Shown in pieces: positions 9,032-18,013 of a DNA stretch of 64,000 nucleotides. Position numbers and translations under genes: made by a program. Under the pieces are notes generated by a model. The model had not been told where the DNA came from. It did not search any database and was given only the letters and a program-made list of their open reading frames with translations. Each line of letters opens with the position of its first letter. Within the stretch, counting starts at the first letter, position 1. Source of the DNA: an uncultured Acetatifactor sp. (GTDB taxonomy: Bacteria; Bacillota; Clostridia; Lachnospirales; Lachnospiraceae); NCBI GenBank assembly GCA_910588225.1, contig CAJUQT010000001.1, forward strand, positions 95,242 to 159,241. Reading direction: 5' to 3'.

Positions 9032-9940
9032 CTATTTTTTCACATACTCCGCCTTCGCCGTATGCACAATATCCAGCCACTTCCCCATCTCATAATCCAT
9101 TGCCTCAGGCTCATATGCCCTCAACCCGGCCCAGGGTGCAAAGGAAAATTCTGCCACATATAACCTACTGAAATTTTCAAAGAAGTCCACCCTTACAAAA
9201 GGAAAACCACTTGAAAGCTTACGACTTATTTCAAGCATCTCGTCAAGATGAGGTGGTCTTTCCAAATCTGCTCTGCTCAAAAAATCCCTATATTTTGCAT
9301 CCATAAATTCCCAATTGGTAGTATAAAAGCTAACAGGATAACTACCCCTGTTAACACCATGATCAAAGTGTGCAGTCTTAACATAAATGAATTTTGGCTC
9401 ACCATGAAAGCAAAATACATCATAATCATCAGGACTGTCTTCCGCTTCCTTGAGATATTCTTCCACATACACCTTAGGCTGCACTCCATAATAATAATTT
9501 GCAAAAGAATTTGTATGCAACTTCAATCTGTCAAACCAATTTTCTTTAATTTCTTTTTCATTTTTATCAAAATCTACTTTGCTTTTATCAGGAACAAGTA
9601 AAATATTATTCCCATCACTGGAGCAATTAGATTTTACTACACATTGTTCCGGAATATTTCTCAAGTTTACCGCTTCCGGAGATTCCCATACTTCATATAC
9701 CCTGGCTGTATATCCTTCTCCCAGCTTCTTTCTGACAAATTCCTTAAATAAAACTTTATCCACACACTGGCTTATTTGCGGATCATGATAGTATAGTTTT
9801 ATCCACTGTATCATTTCAGAAAAACTCTCGGGATTTTCAAGATTAAGAGGCTTTCCCATCTTTTTCTGAAATACTTCTTTTAAAAATGTTTCTCGTTTTT
9901 CAAGGGACCATCTCGAAATATCCTCCATTATCCTGCTCAC
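9032..9940 (-). CDS. TupA-like ATP-grasp protein
   Basis: Matches the ATP-grasp family named for teichuronopeptide protein TupA, found in many polysaccharide clusters. Visible marks are the N-terminal segment PLNLENPESFSEMIQWIKLY, then VVKSNCSSDGNNILLV in the nucleotide-binding region, VEEYL, DVFCFHGEPKFIYV, and FPFVRVDFFE...VAEFSFAPWAG, which holds the metal-binding acidic residues. ATP-grasp enzymes activate a carboxylate for ligation to an amine, so attachment of an amino acid or similar group to the glycan is inferred. I chose the GTG at 9940: GGGAGGGG lies 6 bases upstream and its GTGA overlaps the radical SAM stop by four bases, implying translational coupling. The longer ORF to 9982 has no site. 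Confidence 0.8.
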   Translation of the reverse strand: MSRIMEDISRWSLEKRETFLKEVFQKKMGKPLNLENPESFSEMIQWIKLYYHDPQISQCVDKVLFKEFVRKKLGEGYTARVYEVWESPEAVNLRNIPEQCVVKSNCSSDGNNILLVPDKSKVDFDKNEKEIKENWFDRLKLHTNSFANYYYGVQPKVYVEEYLKEAEDSPDDYDVFCFHGEPKFIYVKTAHFDHGVNRGSYPVSFYTTNWEFMDAKYRDFLSRADLERPPHLDEMLEISRKLSSGFPFVRVDFFENFSRLYVAEFSFAPWAGLRAYEPEAMDYEMGKWLDIVHTAKAEYVKK

Positions 9941-10959
9941 TGTTTTTCCCCTCCCATCCGTTCCAAAATTTCCTCCGCCCATGGATCAAGCAAATCTGCC
10001 TCTGTCGTGATATCATTCGGCATCACACATTCCTTACAGTATGGATGCTCAAAACGTCTCCCCTCAAGCTGGAGCCTGAGAAACGCCCTGTGCGCTTCTC
10101 CATTCCATATATTATAAAGGGAATCCTTCCATACATTGCCATATTTCACATCCTGTGTGGCATCACAGCATGCCGCCGTCACATCTCCGTTAGCACGAAG
10201 CCGCATTCTGTAAAATGCTCTGTGACATACCTTATTGATCTTTTCCTGGTGAACATGCATCCTGCCATCCAGTACATCTTTATTGATATTTTCATCTATA
10301 CTGTCATAGTCCATTCCCGCATATATGGGCAGTATATGCTCTATATAAATAGAGTCTGCCATGCCTCCGAAGATATCTTTGAATCGCTCCTCTCCGTCAG
10401 GGATTCCCTTTAACGCAATGTCTGCCACTTTCATGCGCACTTTCATATCTCCCCTCTGTTGGTACAGATACCGGAGATTTGACAGAAACTGTTCGAAATC
10501 AATATCCATTCCGCCAAACTCTCTGTATGCCGACACATCAATTCCCTGCAGAGATATTCTTATGGTATGCACCCCGCCGTTCTCCATCATTCGGTCTATT
10601 CTGTCTTTCGTGAGAAGGACACCATTTGTAGTGAATTCAACTGCATCCGCCACATCTGCTCTGTTTATCTTTCCCACTATTTCCGGGAATTTTGGATGAC
10701 ACAGCGATTCCCCAAAGCCAAAAAGGTTTACCTTTTTTATCTTTCTGGGGAATTCCCCCAGATCATGTAATATTTTATCTATCAGCTCATCTGTCATATT
10801 TCCTTCATACTGTCCATGCTGTATCGAATGTGCACAGTACACGCATCTCAGATTGCAGAAAGAAGATATCTCAACGGCTGCATTATACGGCGTATCAAGT
10901 GGCACAACATCCTTCAAACTTACCCTGTCCGTCTCTCTCCATTGGCGAAATTCTGCCAT
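9937..10959 (-). CDS. Radical SAM protein with C-terminal SPASM-like cysteines
   Basis: The [4Fe-4S] motif is C35-x3-C39-x2-C42 (CNLRCVYC), followed by FGFGESLCHPKFPEI (a GGE-like position) and EFTTNGVLL. The C-terminal part has CHRAFYRMRL, AACCDATQDVKYGNV and HPYCKECVMPND, the pattern of SPASM or twitch auxiliary cluster domains. Members in polysaccharide clusters are usually annotated only as radical SAM/SPASM proteins and the reaction is unknown. Four-base overlap with the ATP-grasp gene suggests the two act on the same intermediate. GGGAGA lies about 13 bases upstream of the ATG. Confidence 0.85.
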   Translation of the reverse strand: MAEFRQWRETDRVSLKDVVPLDTPYNAAVEISSFCNLRCVYCAHSIQHGQYEGNMTDELIDKILHDLGEFPRKIKKVNLFGFGESLCHPKFPEIVGKINRADVADAVEFTTNGVLLTKDRIDRMMENGGVHTIRISLQGIDVSAYREFGGMDIDFEQFLSNLRYLYQQRGDMKVRMKVADIALKGIPDGEERFKDIFGGMADSIYIEHILPIYAGMDYDSIDENINKDVLDGRMHVHQEKINKVCHRAFYRMRLRANGDVTAACCDATQDVKYGNVWKDSLYNIWNGEAHRAFLRLQLEGRRFEHPYCKECVMPNDITTEADLLDPWAEEILERMGGEKQ

Positions 10960-11004
10960 ATCTCACGCTTTCTCCCTTCAATAGCAATCCTTTATACACG
11001 AATA

Positions 11005-12060
11005 TCAGGCATATGCCTGTGTCCTCTTACCAAAGTATTCACTCCCCGCCATCTTCAGCCCCGCCTCAATAGCATCCAGCATACTGTCCGCATTGGCCAG
11101 CCCGTCTCCCGCTTTCCCAAAAGCAGTCCCATGGTCCACGGAAGCCCGTACAATAGGCAGTCCAATGGTGCAGTTAATCCCTCGAATGGACTTAAACTTC
11201 CCCGTTTCCTTATCCCATTGAAAGCCATTCAACTTTAAAGGAATATGCCCCTGGTCATGATACATGGCAACTACAATATCATAAATCCCAGCCTTACATT
11301 TCACGAACACAGTGTCCGGCGGCTCGGGTCCCTCCACGGCAATTCCCTGGGCTTTCGCCTCCTGAATGGCCGGGATAATCTCGCTGGCTTCCTCCGTTCC
11401 GAACAATCCATTCTCCGAACAGTGAGGATTTAACCCGGCCACACCAATCCGTGGATTGGCAATTCCCAGCATCTTACAGCCCTGCTCTGCCAGCCTGATG
11501 ACTGTCAGCACCCGTTCCTTTCGGATCCGCCTGCATGCTTCGCTTAACGCACAGTGCGTGGTGACATGGATCACCCGCAGATTCTCACTGGCCAGAAGCA
11601 TGGCATAGTCTTTTGTTCCCGTATATTCTGCGAATATTTCCGTATGGCCACTGTATGGATGTCCCGCCATGTTGACAGATTCCTTGCTGATGGGGGCTGT
11701 AATCACTGCAGCTGCCTTTCCCTCCATGGCCAGTCGAATGGCATGGATCACATACTGAAAAGACGCCTCTCCGCAGATGGCGGAATTCTCCTTATACTTC
11801 CAACTGCCCGGTTTCAGATACCCCAGGTTCACATAATCTACCACTCCGTAATCACCGGCTGCTGCCTGGAAGTCCTTCACCTCATTTAATTTCAGGTTCA
11901 GATGGCAAAAGCGAACGGCGTCCTGCAGTGCTTCACAATCTCCGATTACTACAGGGATACACTTCTCATATACAGACCTTTCTGTCAGCGCTTTTACCAC
12001 AACCTCCGGCCCGATTCCCGACGGATCTCCCATGGTAATGGCAATCCTTTTTCTTTCCAT
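11005..12060 (-). CDS. pdxA: PdxA family 4-hydroxythreonine-4-phosphate dehydrogenase
   Basis: Full-length PdxA family protein (351 residues): the N-terminus has ITMGDPSGIGPEV, then TAPISKESVNMAGHPYSGHTEIFAEYTG, GLNPHCSENGLFG, and MYHDQGHIPLK containing metal-binding His. The family oxidises 4-phosphohydroxy-L-threonine (vitamin B6 route) or, in the PdxA2 branch, D-threonate/D-erythronate 4-phosphate. Most Firmicutes make PLP by PdxST, and no pdxJ or other B6 gene is here. The gene sits inside a glycan operon, 45 bases from the radical SAM gene and 63 from the nucleotidyltransferase. I therefore suspect a role in making a phosphorylated C3/C4 glycan substituent, but a stray metabolic gene cannot be excluded. 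Confidence 0.85.
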   Translation of the reverse strand: MERKRIAITMGDPSGIGPEVVVKALTERSVYEKCIPVVIGDCEALQDAVRFCHLNLKLNEVKDFQAAAGDYGVVDYVNLGYLKPGSWKYKENSAICGEASFQYVIHAIRLAMEGKAAAVITAPISKESVNMAGHPYSGHTEIFAEYTGTKDYAMLLASENLRVIHVTTHCALSEACRRIRKERVLTVIRLAEQGCKMLGIANPRIGVAGLNPHCSENGLFGTEEASEIIPAIQEAKAQGIAVEGPEPPDTVFVKCKAGIYDIVVAMYHDQGHIPLKLNGFQWDKETGKFKSIRGINCTIGLPIVRASVDHGTAFGKAGDGLANADSMLDAIEAGLKMAGSEYFGKRTQAYA

Positions 12061-12123
12061 TATTCTGCATCTCCCTCAGAGCTTAGAAATATCTTCTTAA
12101 CAGTTTAATATCCTTCTGAACTG

Positions 12124-12555
12124 CTACATATCCAGGATTTTCTTTCTGATATCAGTAGTGGAAATCCCTTTGGTATACGGAACATATATCACATCCACAT
12201 TTTGTTCCCCCAGGATTTTCTCAAAATTATTCCACCGCTCTGTACCCTTCCAGTCATCGCCGATGAAGACCACATCAAAATGATACCGTTCCAGCAGTGT
12301 CAGTTTGTCTCTGACCTCATTTATCACAACCCTATCCACACCCTTCACGGCCCCTACAATGCGGGCCCGTTCTTCTTCCGGTATAATCGGGTATCGATGC
12401 TTATATTGATGGACCACCTCATCGCTATGTACTCCCACGATCAGATATTCACAGTTCTTTTTCGCTGTCTCGATCATATTCAAATGACCTACATGGAATA
12501 AATCATATACTCCGTCTGTATAGCCAATTTTATATCGTTTACCTATGCTCTCCAT
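12124..12555 (-). CDS. TagD-like cytidylyl/adenylyltransferase
   Basis: Compact 143-residue single-domain nucleotidyltransferase: YTDGVYDLFHVGHLNM carries the HxGH signature (HVGH), then VGVHSDE, and the C-terminal ISTTDIRKKI holds the ISTT motif. Family members are glycerol-3-phosphate or ethanolamine-phosphate cytidylyltransferases, so a CDP-activated alcohol phosphate is expected. With licD next to it and a CDP-glycerol-type transferase in the island, a phosphodiester-linked glycan decoration is likely. AAGGGA lies 8 bases upstream. The 224-base gap to licD shows no gene. Confidence 0.85.
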   Translation of the reverse strand: MESIGKRYKIGYTDGVYDLFHVGHLNMIETAKKNCEYLIVGVHSDEVVHQYKHRYPIIPEEERARIVGAVKGVDRVVINEVRDKLTLLERYHFDVVFIGDDWKGTERWNNFEKILGEQNVDVIYVPYTKGISTTDIRKKILDM

Positions 12556-12779
12556 GACATCATTCCCTTATAATACTGCCTCCCGGAAGCCTCCGAAATA
12601 TTCGGCAGCTTATTCCTTTCTGCCCCATGTACATCCCCTGTATATTTCGCTTATGTTTCTCTTACATTTCGCTTGCATTTCTTCAGTATATCCCGGCCAT
12701 ACCGATACGGCCAGCTCGTCCCTCATTGCAAAGCCACAAGAGTTTCCTCTGCAAATTTTTGCTTACTACTCTGCTCTGT

Positions 12780-13622
12780 TTACTCCTCTGTCAACGTAAG
12801 TTTAGAAATGGGATGCACCTTTCTTTTTTCCACCGGCGGCATCTCCATATAATTCCTGTACTTTACCTTCAGATACCCATCAAAGTCCCTGGCGCCGGGA
12901 AAACGGGAATTTTCAAATTCATAGAGCCGCAAGTCAGTGTACCACTTCCGGTCATACCCGTATATGCCTTTTGGCGTAGGGAAAGTCAGAATCCTTACCT
13001 GATTTGTCCGCCCCAGCTTCCCGCACCTGTTTATCCATCTTTGATAGCTTTCAATCAATCGCTTCTCCGGAATCAGGTATAAAAGCTTATACAAGCCTTT
13101 TATAAAGATATTTTTCTCTGTTTTTCTGCCTACTGCTGACCACAAAGCCTTCCGATACAGGAAACAGATGAATGCATGAATCTTCCTGGCAGTTTCCGAA
13201 TCCGGAACATTGTCAAAGGGCATAAGGTCAATAGCGATTCCCTGCCCATAGGGCATGAACTCCTGATTCAGACGGATAAACTCCGTATCTTTCCGCCGGA
13301 GCTTACCATAGCCCCAGCGATACCCTTCCGTATCACGACAATCCTGAAAATAATACTTCTCCGTATTCAGCTCCGTTTTGCAGGCCTTTCGGAATTTCTC
13401 GTATTCTTTCCGCAAAAAGCCTATATCCGCATCGTCATCCCAGGGAATATACCCATGATGTCTGATTGCGCCCAGCATGGTACCGCCTACCATATTGTAA
13501 TGAATATTACACTTTTCACAGATACGCTGCACTTCCTGAATCAGATCCAGCTGTGTCAATTGTATTTTCCTCAATTCCTCCTGCGTAGGCTGATAGCCTC
13601 TTCTGCTTACGCTGATATCCAT
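12780..13622 (-). CDS. LicD family phosphotransferase
   Basis: LicD/fukutin-like protein: QRICEKCNIHYNMVGGTMLG and IRHHGYIPWDDDADIGF give the family's GT-like acidic motif (DDDAD), followed by RKEYEKF and IDLMPFDNVP. LicD proteins transfer phosphocholine, glycerol-phosphate or similar groups from CDP-donors to sugars. No choline uptake/kinase genes (licABC) are present, so the donor may come from the adjacent nucleotidyltransferase. Of two possible ATGs I prefer 13622, with GGGAGA five bases upstream; the ATG at 13634 has a site 13 bases away. It is the first gene after the sigma-D promoter at 13913-13940. Confidence 0.85.
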   Translation of the reverse strand: MDISVSRRGYQPTQEELRKIQLTQLDLIQEVQRICEKCNIHYNMVGGTMLGAIRHHGYIPWDDDADIGFLRKEYEKFRKACKTELNTEKYYFQDCRDTEGYRWGYGKLRRKDTEFIRLNQEFMPYGQGIAIDLMPFDNVPDSETARKIHAFICFLYRKALWSAVGRKTEKNIFIKGLYKLLYLIPEKRLIESYQRWINRCGKLGRTNQVRILTFPTPKGIYGYDRKWYTDLRLYEFENSRFPGARDFDGYLKVKYRNYMEMPPVEKRKVHPISKLTLTEE

Positions 13623-13634
13623 ATATTCTCCCAT

Positions 13635-13912
13635 ATTTCAGGCTGTTTCCTACTCCTGTTATGCCTTACCCGTCGGCACAGCAAAATCACGAAAATTATC
13701 TACTAAAATCTAAGACAGGTTTCTATCGCCAAATCTCCATTATATAATAAGATATATATACTTTAAAATCAACCCATAAAAAAATCCATTATTGCACCCA
13801 CAACAACAGATTCCGTCACTTTCCTGCTTCCATGCAATCTTTTCGCTTCCGTGCTGCCCTATTTACTTTCATTCCCATTACTTTTATCCCAATCTCCAAG
13901 GATTCTGACAAT
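13635..13912 (-). other. Long leader upstream of licD, no gene
   Basis: This stretch between the sigma-D promoter and licD contains no convincing ORF on either strand. It would be transcribed as a leader of roughly 280 bases. It includes an AT-rich segment around 13730-13770. I see no terminator with a T-run in it. Confidence 0.5.
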
Positions 13913-13940
13913 TATATCGGCCCCTTGTCTCTAATCCTTA
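13913..13940 (-). promoter_or_regulatory. Sigma-D (sigma-28) promoter for the distal glycan operon
   Basis: On the minus strand TAAG is followed by a 16-base spacer and CCGATATA. Spacing and -10 are identical to the promoters of flagellin copies 1 and 2, and the -35 differs by one base from TAAA. It points toward licD and the following genes. This places the distal glycan genes in the late flagellar regulon by sequence. Confidence 0.75.
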
Positions 13941-14086
13941 ACCATTATGATAATGGAATTTTTCACAATTCTACAGAATATAAAAACAAGGAACCTTCAA
14001 AAAGGCCCCTGTATTATGAAATGTGTATTCTGTTTTCCCTTTACAATCTGCATCCTCATACATTCCTATTAGTATCCGTTCTTCCT

Positions 14087-15352
14087 TCAGGAATTCTCTT
14101 GCAAACTGTCCTGGAATAATTCCACGAACTTTTCCAGGACCCTGTCCATGTCAAGCCAGCCGTTTCGGATGAACTGGTTCGTGTCACTCTGTCCCTGTTT
14201 GAACACGTCGCTTTGAACAGATTCCTCTGATATAAACAAATTCATCAGCCGCATTTCAAAAATACGGTTAGCGATAACAATCTGTCCTTCATTTTCTTTC
14301 AGAAAACCAAACATAAGGCCAATGTTGATTGATTTTGTATCCGGACTGAAGGCTATCCTCTGCCCTTCATACAGAATTTGCTTCAGCACATCCTTCAGCT
14401 CCGGGTACAAATCCAGCTGTCGTACCATGCTGCCGAATAGCGGTATATTTTCATTCAGCAGTATTTTCACTGCCTCCCTCACACCCTCTTCCGTCCATAT
14501 GTCCCCGCAGTCTGCAAATCCGTCTCTCTCAGGAATATCCTCATCCAGAAACTTACAGAGCGCCGAAACCAGATACGGATAACCAGAAGTATATTCATAA
14601 ATACAACTGGCCATGGCTTTTATATCCATCCCTGTGCTCTGATCGTCCTCGTATTCCTGCAGCATCCGAGCAATCTGATCTGCAGAAAAACTCATCTCCA
14701 TATTAAATCTTGCGGCAATATTCCACGGGCTATTGTATTGATGCTCGTCATCCGGACGTATTTTCAGCTTCAGATTTTTGATATCATACACACCTGCCAA
14801 TATCACCGAGTAGAATGTGGGATAGTTGTCTCTCTCGAGAAAATAGCGCCTCAGCTGTGCCAGAAAATCAATAAAAATCTGATTGCTGGATGCGCTGTCC
14901 ACTTCGTCTATCATCAGGACGACAGGCTTTTTCGCAGTTTCACACATCCTGCTCAAACCACGGAACAATTTATCCAGCCCTGCTTTTTCCCTGCTTTTCA
15001 GAGAAAGCAGTTCCTGATAAGCTTCCGTACACAGTTCATTCCGTAATCCCTCTTTTCTGGCATATATTTCTTCCAGATATTCAATAAAGGAAGTCACAAA
15101 GGTCGGCCCGTCGGCAAAATTATCCGTCCCCAATGCCTGAAAGTCCATAGACAGAACCGCATAGTCATTCTTCAAATATTCGGCCAGCTCTCTGAGTGTT
15201 GTAGTTTTCCCATACTGCCTTCCCCGGTTGATGACAAAATATTTTCCTCTGTCCACATACAGCCGCTTTATCTCATCCAGTCTTTCATCCAGCCGCACCA
15301 TATAATGAATCCCCGGTCTGCAGCACCCCTCTGTGTTGAAATACCGCCCCAT
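14087..15352 (-). CDS. AAA ATPase, C-terminally truncated relative to its family
   Basis: N-terminal AAA-like ATPase: the Walker A-like loop is NRGRQYGKTTTL (about 42-53) and Walker B is VVLMIDEVD. Later segments include SAGVYDIKNLKLKIR-type text and YEYTSGYPYLVSALC, typical of a family of Lachnospiraceae and cyanobacterial ATPases that usually continues into a PD-(D/E)XK nuclease domain. Here the protein stops shortly after VLEKFVELFQ, where the nuclease domain would normally start. Reading on in the other minus-strand frames I found no continuation. Function is unknown; mobile or defence-linked roles are only suspected. Its neighbour is another AAA/PD-(D/E)XK protein. Confidence 0.7.
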   Translation of the reverse strand: MGRYFNTEGCCRPGIHYMVRLDERLDEIKRLYVDRGKYFVINRGRQYGKTTTLRELAEYLKNDYAVLSMDFQALGTDNFADGPTFVTSFIEYLEEIYARKEGLRNELCTEAYQELLSLKSREKAGLDKLFRGLSRMCETAKKPVVLMIDEVDSASSNQIFIDFLAQLRRYFLERDNYPTFYSVILAGVYDIKNLKLKIRPDDEHQYNSPWNIAARFNMEMSFSADQIARMLQEYEDDQSTGMDIKAMASCIYEYTSGYPYLVSALCKFLDEDIPERDGFADCGDIWTEEGVREAVKILLNENIPLFGSMVRQLDLYPELKDVLKQILYEGQRIAFSPDTKSINIGLMFGFLKENEGQIVIANRIFEMRLMNLFISEESVQSDVFKQGQSDTNQFIRNGWLDMDRVLEKFVELFQDSLQENS

Positions 15353-15455
15353 TTTCCTGCCCCTCTTTATCTTTCTGCCATTTCTTCATTTCTTAGAAAA
15401 AATCTTGTCCTGCCGGATCTCCCCCTCGGAACGCACAACAGCCTCTGACTGTTCA

Positions 15456-17225
15456 TCAGGTCGATAACTTCTTTGCACACTTCACCCGGCACTTCTTCCG
15501 ATGACAGGCAAATCCATATTTCAGAATCTTTTCTATCCCGTTCTCCCTCAGCCTGTCTTCGTAATCCAGCCTCTCAATCTGCTCCAGAGTTTCCCCGCAG
15601 CGTCTCTCCATGTTCTCCGGACCACCATCCTCGGAATATCTCACCACAATTATAATACCCAGGCTCTCCTCCTCGCTTTCCACCAGAATATCACTGTACC
15701 AGGTATCCGCAATGATGCCTTTGGAGCCGGATTGCACATTAGACTTTACGTACCATTCCTCCTGATGGCCAAGCAGCCCCCGTAAAATCTCATAATAGAA
15801 GTTTTCCTTCCTGTTCTTCCATACACCAGTGTCCCGAATACTGATAGTCTTCATCAGATAAGAGCAAAAGTACTTCTCCGCCGTCTCCGCGTCTCCTTTT
15901 GCAAGGGCCATACAAAAGGCATTCAGTTTCAGGATATCTTTCCCGGCCTCCTCCCGGAACCACTCCAGAATCTTCTCAATAAAAATCTGTCTTATTTCCT
16001 GATTGGGAATCACCAGGCGGTAGGTATCTGTATCCAGCCGTTCCCTTTGGGTCAGATACCCTGCGGAAAAGAGTACACTCCACAGATTATCGGTATTCTC
16101 ATATAAATCCCGATAGGTCAGCTCCTGATTGATTCTTTTGACGACACCCTCTCCGTTCACCAGATCTTCCAGTTCCCGCCTTGTCCCCGGCCTTGCCTCC
16201 TGCAGAAATTTCCGCAGTATGTCATTTTCACTGCTGTTCATCCAGAATGCCCTGGGAAAAGCTTGCCCGTCAGAACGCAATTCCGCGCAGTAATTGACCA
16301 CATCCCAGGGGCAATACACCTGCGCGTTGCCGAACTGATACCCGTCATACCAGGTCCTGGCCGTCTCATGATGCGCTTCCAGTCCATAGTATTCCAGCAT
16401 TTCTCTGACTTCCCTGTCAGTAAATCCAAAGTATTCGTCAAATCTGACATTCATAATGGACAGCGCATTCAAATTGTTCAGACCTGAAAAAATACTTTCC
16501 AGATGTCTTCCCGCGGAAGACATGGCAATCCTCAGACAGCCCGTCAGCACTGCAAATTCCAGACTGGCGTTGCTTTTCAGTGACTGGCTGAACAGATTTC
16601 GAATCAGGCTCACCATCTCATCATAGTATCCGTACTGTTGAGCCTTATCCAGCGGCACATCATATTCGTCAATCAGAAGAATCACTTTCTGACTGTAATG
16701 CCGGTGTAAAAGTCTGCACAACGTCAGCAGACTGTCCATCAGCACATCATCTGACATGATAAACTGCGCTTCTCCGCCTGTGCCGATTGTGACAAGCTGC
16801 CTGTACCGCTCCTTTTCCTCTTCATCCAGCCTGTCACTCTCTGCCAGAAACCGGAACCGCAGGGCTTCGTTTCCGATAACAGAACACAGCATATTCCGGG
16901 CCGTCCCATACGTTCCGGCACTCACACCCTTCAAGGTCACCGAAATGACGGGAAATTTTCCCATATACTGTTCACATTTCCTTTTCTCCCCACTGATTTC
17001 CAGCCCTGCAAACAGCGCACTGTCACAGCCATATTCAAAGAAATATTTCAGCATATTCATATTCAGGGACTTGCCAAAGCGCCTAGGACGGGTAAAGAGA
17101 TTTACCTTCCCCCAATTGTCCAGAAGTTCCCCGATTAGTCCGGTCTTATCTACATAATAAAACCCCCTCGTCCGAATTTCCTCAAAGCTTTCAATTCCAA
17201 TGGGCAGTTTTACCGTTTCCCCCAT
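15456..17225 (-). CDS. AAA-ATPase-like / PDDEXK_9 family protein with altered nuclease motif
   Basis: Matches the widespread AAA-ATPase_like + PDDEXK_9 architecture: N-terminus LPIGIESFEEIRTRGFYYVD, Walker A TRPRRFGKSLNM, Walker B VILLIDEYD, sensor LTGCLRI, then RFDEYFGFTDREV and TWYDGYQFGN. The C-terminal nuclease-like domain begins near YYEILRGLLG. There SDILVE keeps the Asp, but the expected E-x-K strand reads IIIVVRY, so Glu and Lys are replaced by Val and Arg. About six extra residues also follow LRIA. The start at 17225 precedes the conserved N-terminus; the longer ORF to 17252 is not supported. Function in this family is undetermined. Confidence 0.75.
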   Translation of the reverse strand: MGETVKLPIGIESFEEIRTRGFYYVDKTGLIGELLDNWGKVNLFTRPRRFGKSLNMNMLKYFFEYGCDSALFAGLEISGEKRKCEQYMGKFPVISVTLKGVSAGTYGTARNMLCSVIGNEALRFRFLAESDRLDEEEKERYRQLVTIGTGGEAQFIMSDDVLMDSLLTLCRLLHRHYSQKVILLIDEYDVPLDKAQQYGYYDEMVSLIRNLFSQSLKSNASLEFAVLTGCLRIAMSSAGRHLESIFSGLNNLNALSIMNVRFDEYFGFTDREVREMLEYYGLEAHHETARTWYDGYQFGNAQVYCPWDVVNYCAELRSDGQAFPRAFWMNSSENDILRKFLQEARPGTRRELEDLVNGEGVVKRINQELTYRDLYENTDNLWSVLFSAGYLTQRERLDTDTYRLVIPNQEIRQIFIEKILEWFREEAGKDILKLNAFCMALAKGDAETAEKYFCSYLMKTISIRDTGVWKNRKENFYYEILRGLLGHQEEWYVKSNVQSGSKGIIADTWYSDILVESEEESLGIIIVVRYSEDGGPENMERRCGETLEQIERLDYEDRLRENGIEKILKYGFACHRKKCRVKCAKKLST

Positions 17226-17284
17226 ATCGAAATTCCCCTTCCCCTTTATCACACATCACTGCAATCGGCTCATCGCTACAGGTT

Positions 17285-18013
17285 TCACTGAATATATGCT
17301 TCCGGCTCGTTTAAAATCAAATCTGTAATTCCCTGGCGCTCCAGCGGCTCCATATCCAGCTTATTTCCCGTTCCTTTCTCAGGGAACAGATGGCCGGACA
17401 TCCAGGCCCGCACCGTGTAGCCTTTGAAGCGCCCGGCCGGAAGATCCATCCCCTGCCAGTAGGGATGAAGATCGTTGGCGCCGCATCCGCCCTTCAGCTT
17501 ATACAGGCAATCCGAAATCTTCCTGTCCAGTATACCGATTCGTGCTTTCGGGTCTATTTCCCGGATGTGCTCCAACGACAATGCACTAAAGGAAGAATAC
17601 ACAATTCTGTCCTGGAGACTTCTTTTGTGCACCATTTCAATAATCTGCTCTTCCATTCCCTCATAAGCAAAATTACTATTCTTCAGCTCTATGTTAATCT
17701 CCAGCCCCTCCCGCATTCTGGACTCCAGCAGGTCCAGAACTTCCTCCATGGTGGGAACCTGCTCTGTCCGTCCATTTCCCGCATCTATCTTCAGCTTTTT
17801 CAGCTCCGCCAGGGAAAAGCTTCTGATCTCGCCGGTTCCGTCCGTGGTTCTGTCTACTTTCTCGTCGTGACATACGACAATCTCACCATCTCTGGTCAGC
17901 TGGATATCCAGCTCGATTCCGGCCAGACTTTTCAGTGCCGACGCTTTTTCAAAAGCCAGCAGTGTGTTCTCCGGAAATGCCTGACTACATCCTCTGTGTG
18001 CCCAAATTCTCAT
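17285..18013 (-). CDS. Glycerophosphodiester phosphodiesterase
   Basis: GDPD family: IWAHRGCSQAFPENTLLAF contains HRG and ENT, ELDIQLTRDGEIVVCHDEKVDRTTDGTG contains the metal-binding E-x-D and catalytic His, and INIELKN follows. The 242-residue length fits cytoplasmic UgpQ-type enzymes; there is no signal peptide. It hydrolyses glycerophosphodiesters to glycerol-3-phosphate plus alcohol, which could feed a glycerol-phosphate cytidylyltransferase such as those nearby. The ATG at 18013 was chosen because GAGGAG lies 6 bases upstream and family homology starts there; the ORF extending to 18145 has no family sequence. Confidence 0.9.
   Translation of the reverse strand: MRIWAHRGCSQAFPENTLLAFEKASALKSLAGIELDIQLTRDGEIVVCHDEKVDRTTDGTGEIRSFSLAELKKLKIDAGNGRTEQVPTMEEVLDLLESRMREGLEINIELKNSNFAYEGMEEQIIEMVHKRSLQDRIVYSSFSALSLEHIREIDPKARIGILDRKISDCLYKLKGGCGANDLHPYWQGMDLPAGRFKGYTVRAWMSGHLFPEKGTGNKLDMEPLERQGITDLILNEPEAYIQ

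Noticed and set aside
13965..14086. Possible frameshifted continuation of the truncated AAA ATPase
   Set aside because: Reading the next minus-strand frames gives a short stretch without the expected PD-(D/E)XK features.
13832..14119. 95-residue plus-strand open frame in the gap before licD
   Set aside because: No ribosome-binding site, runs against the local operon and overlaps the sigma-D promoter.
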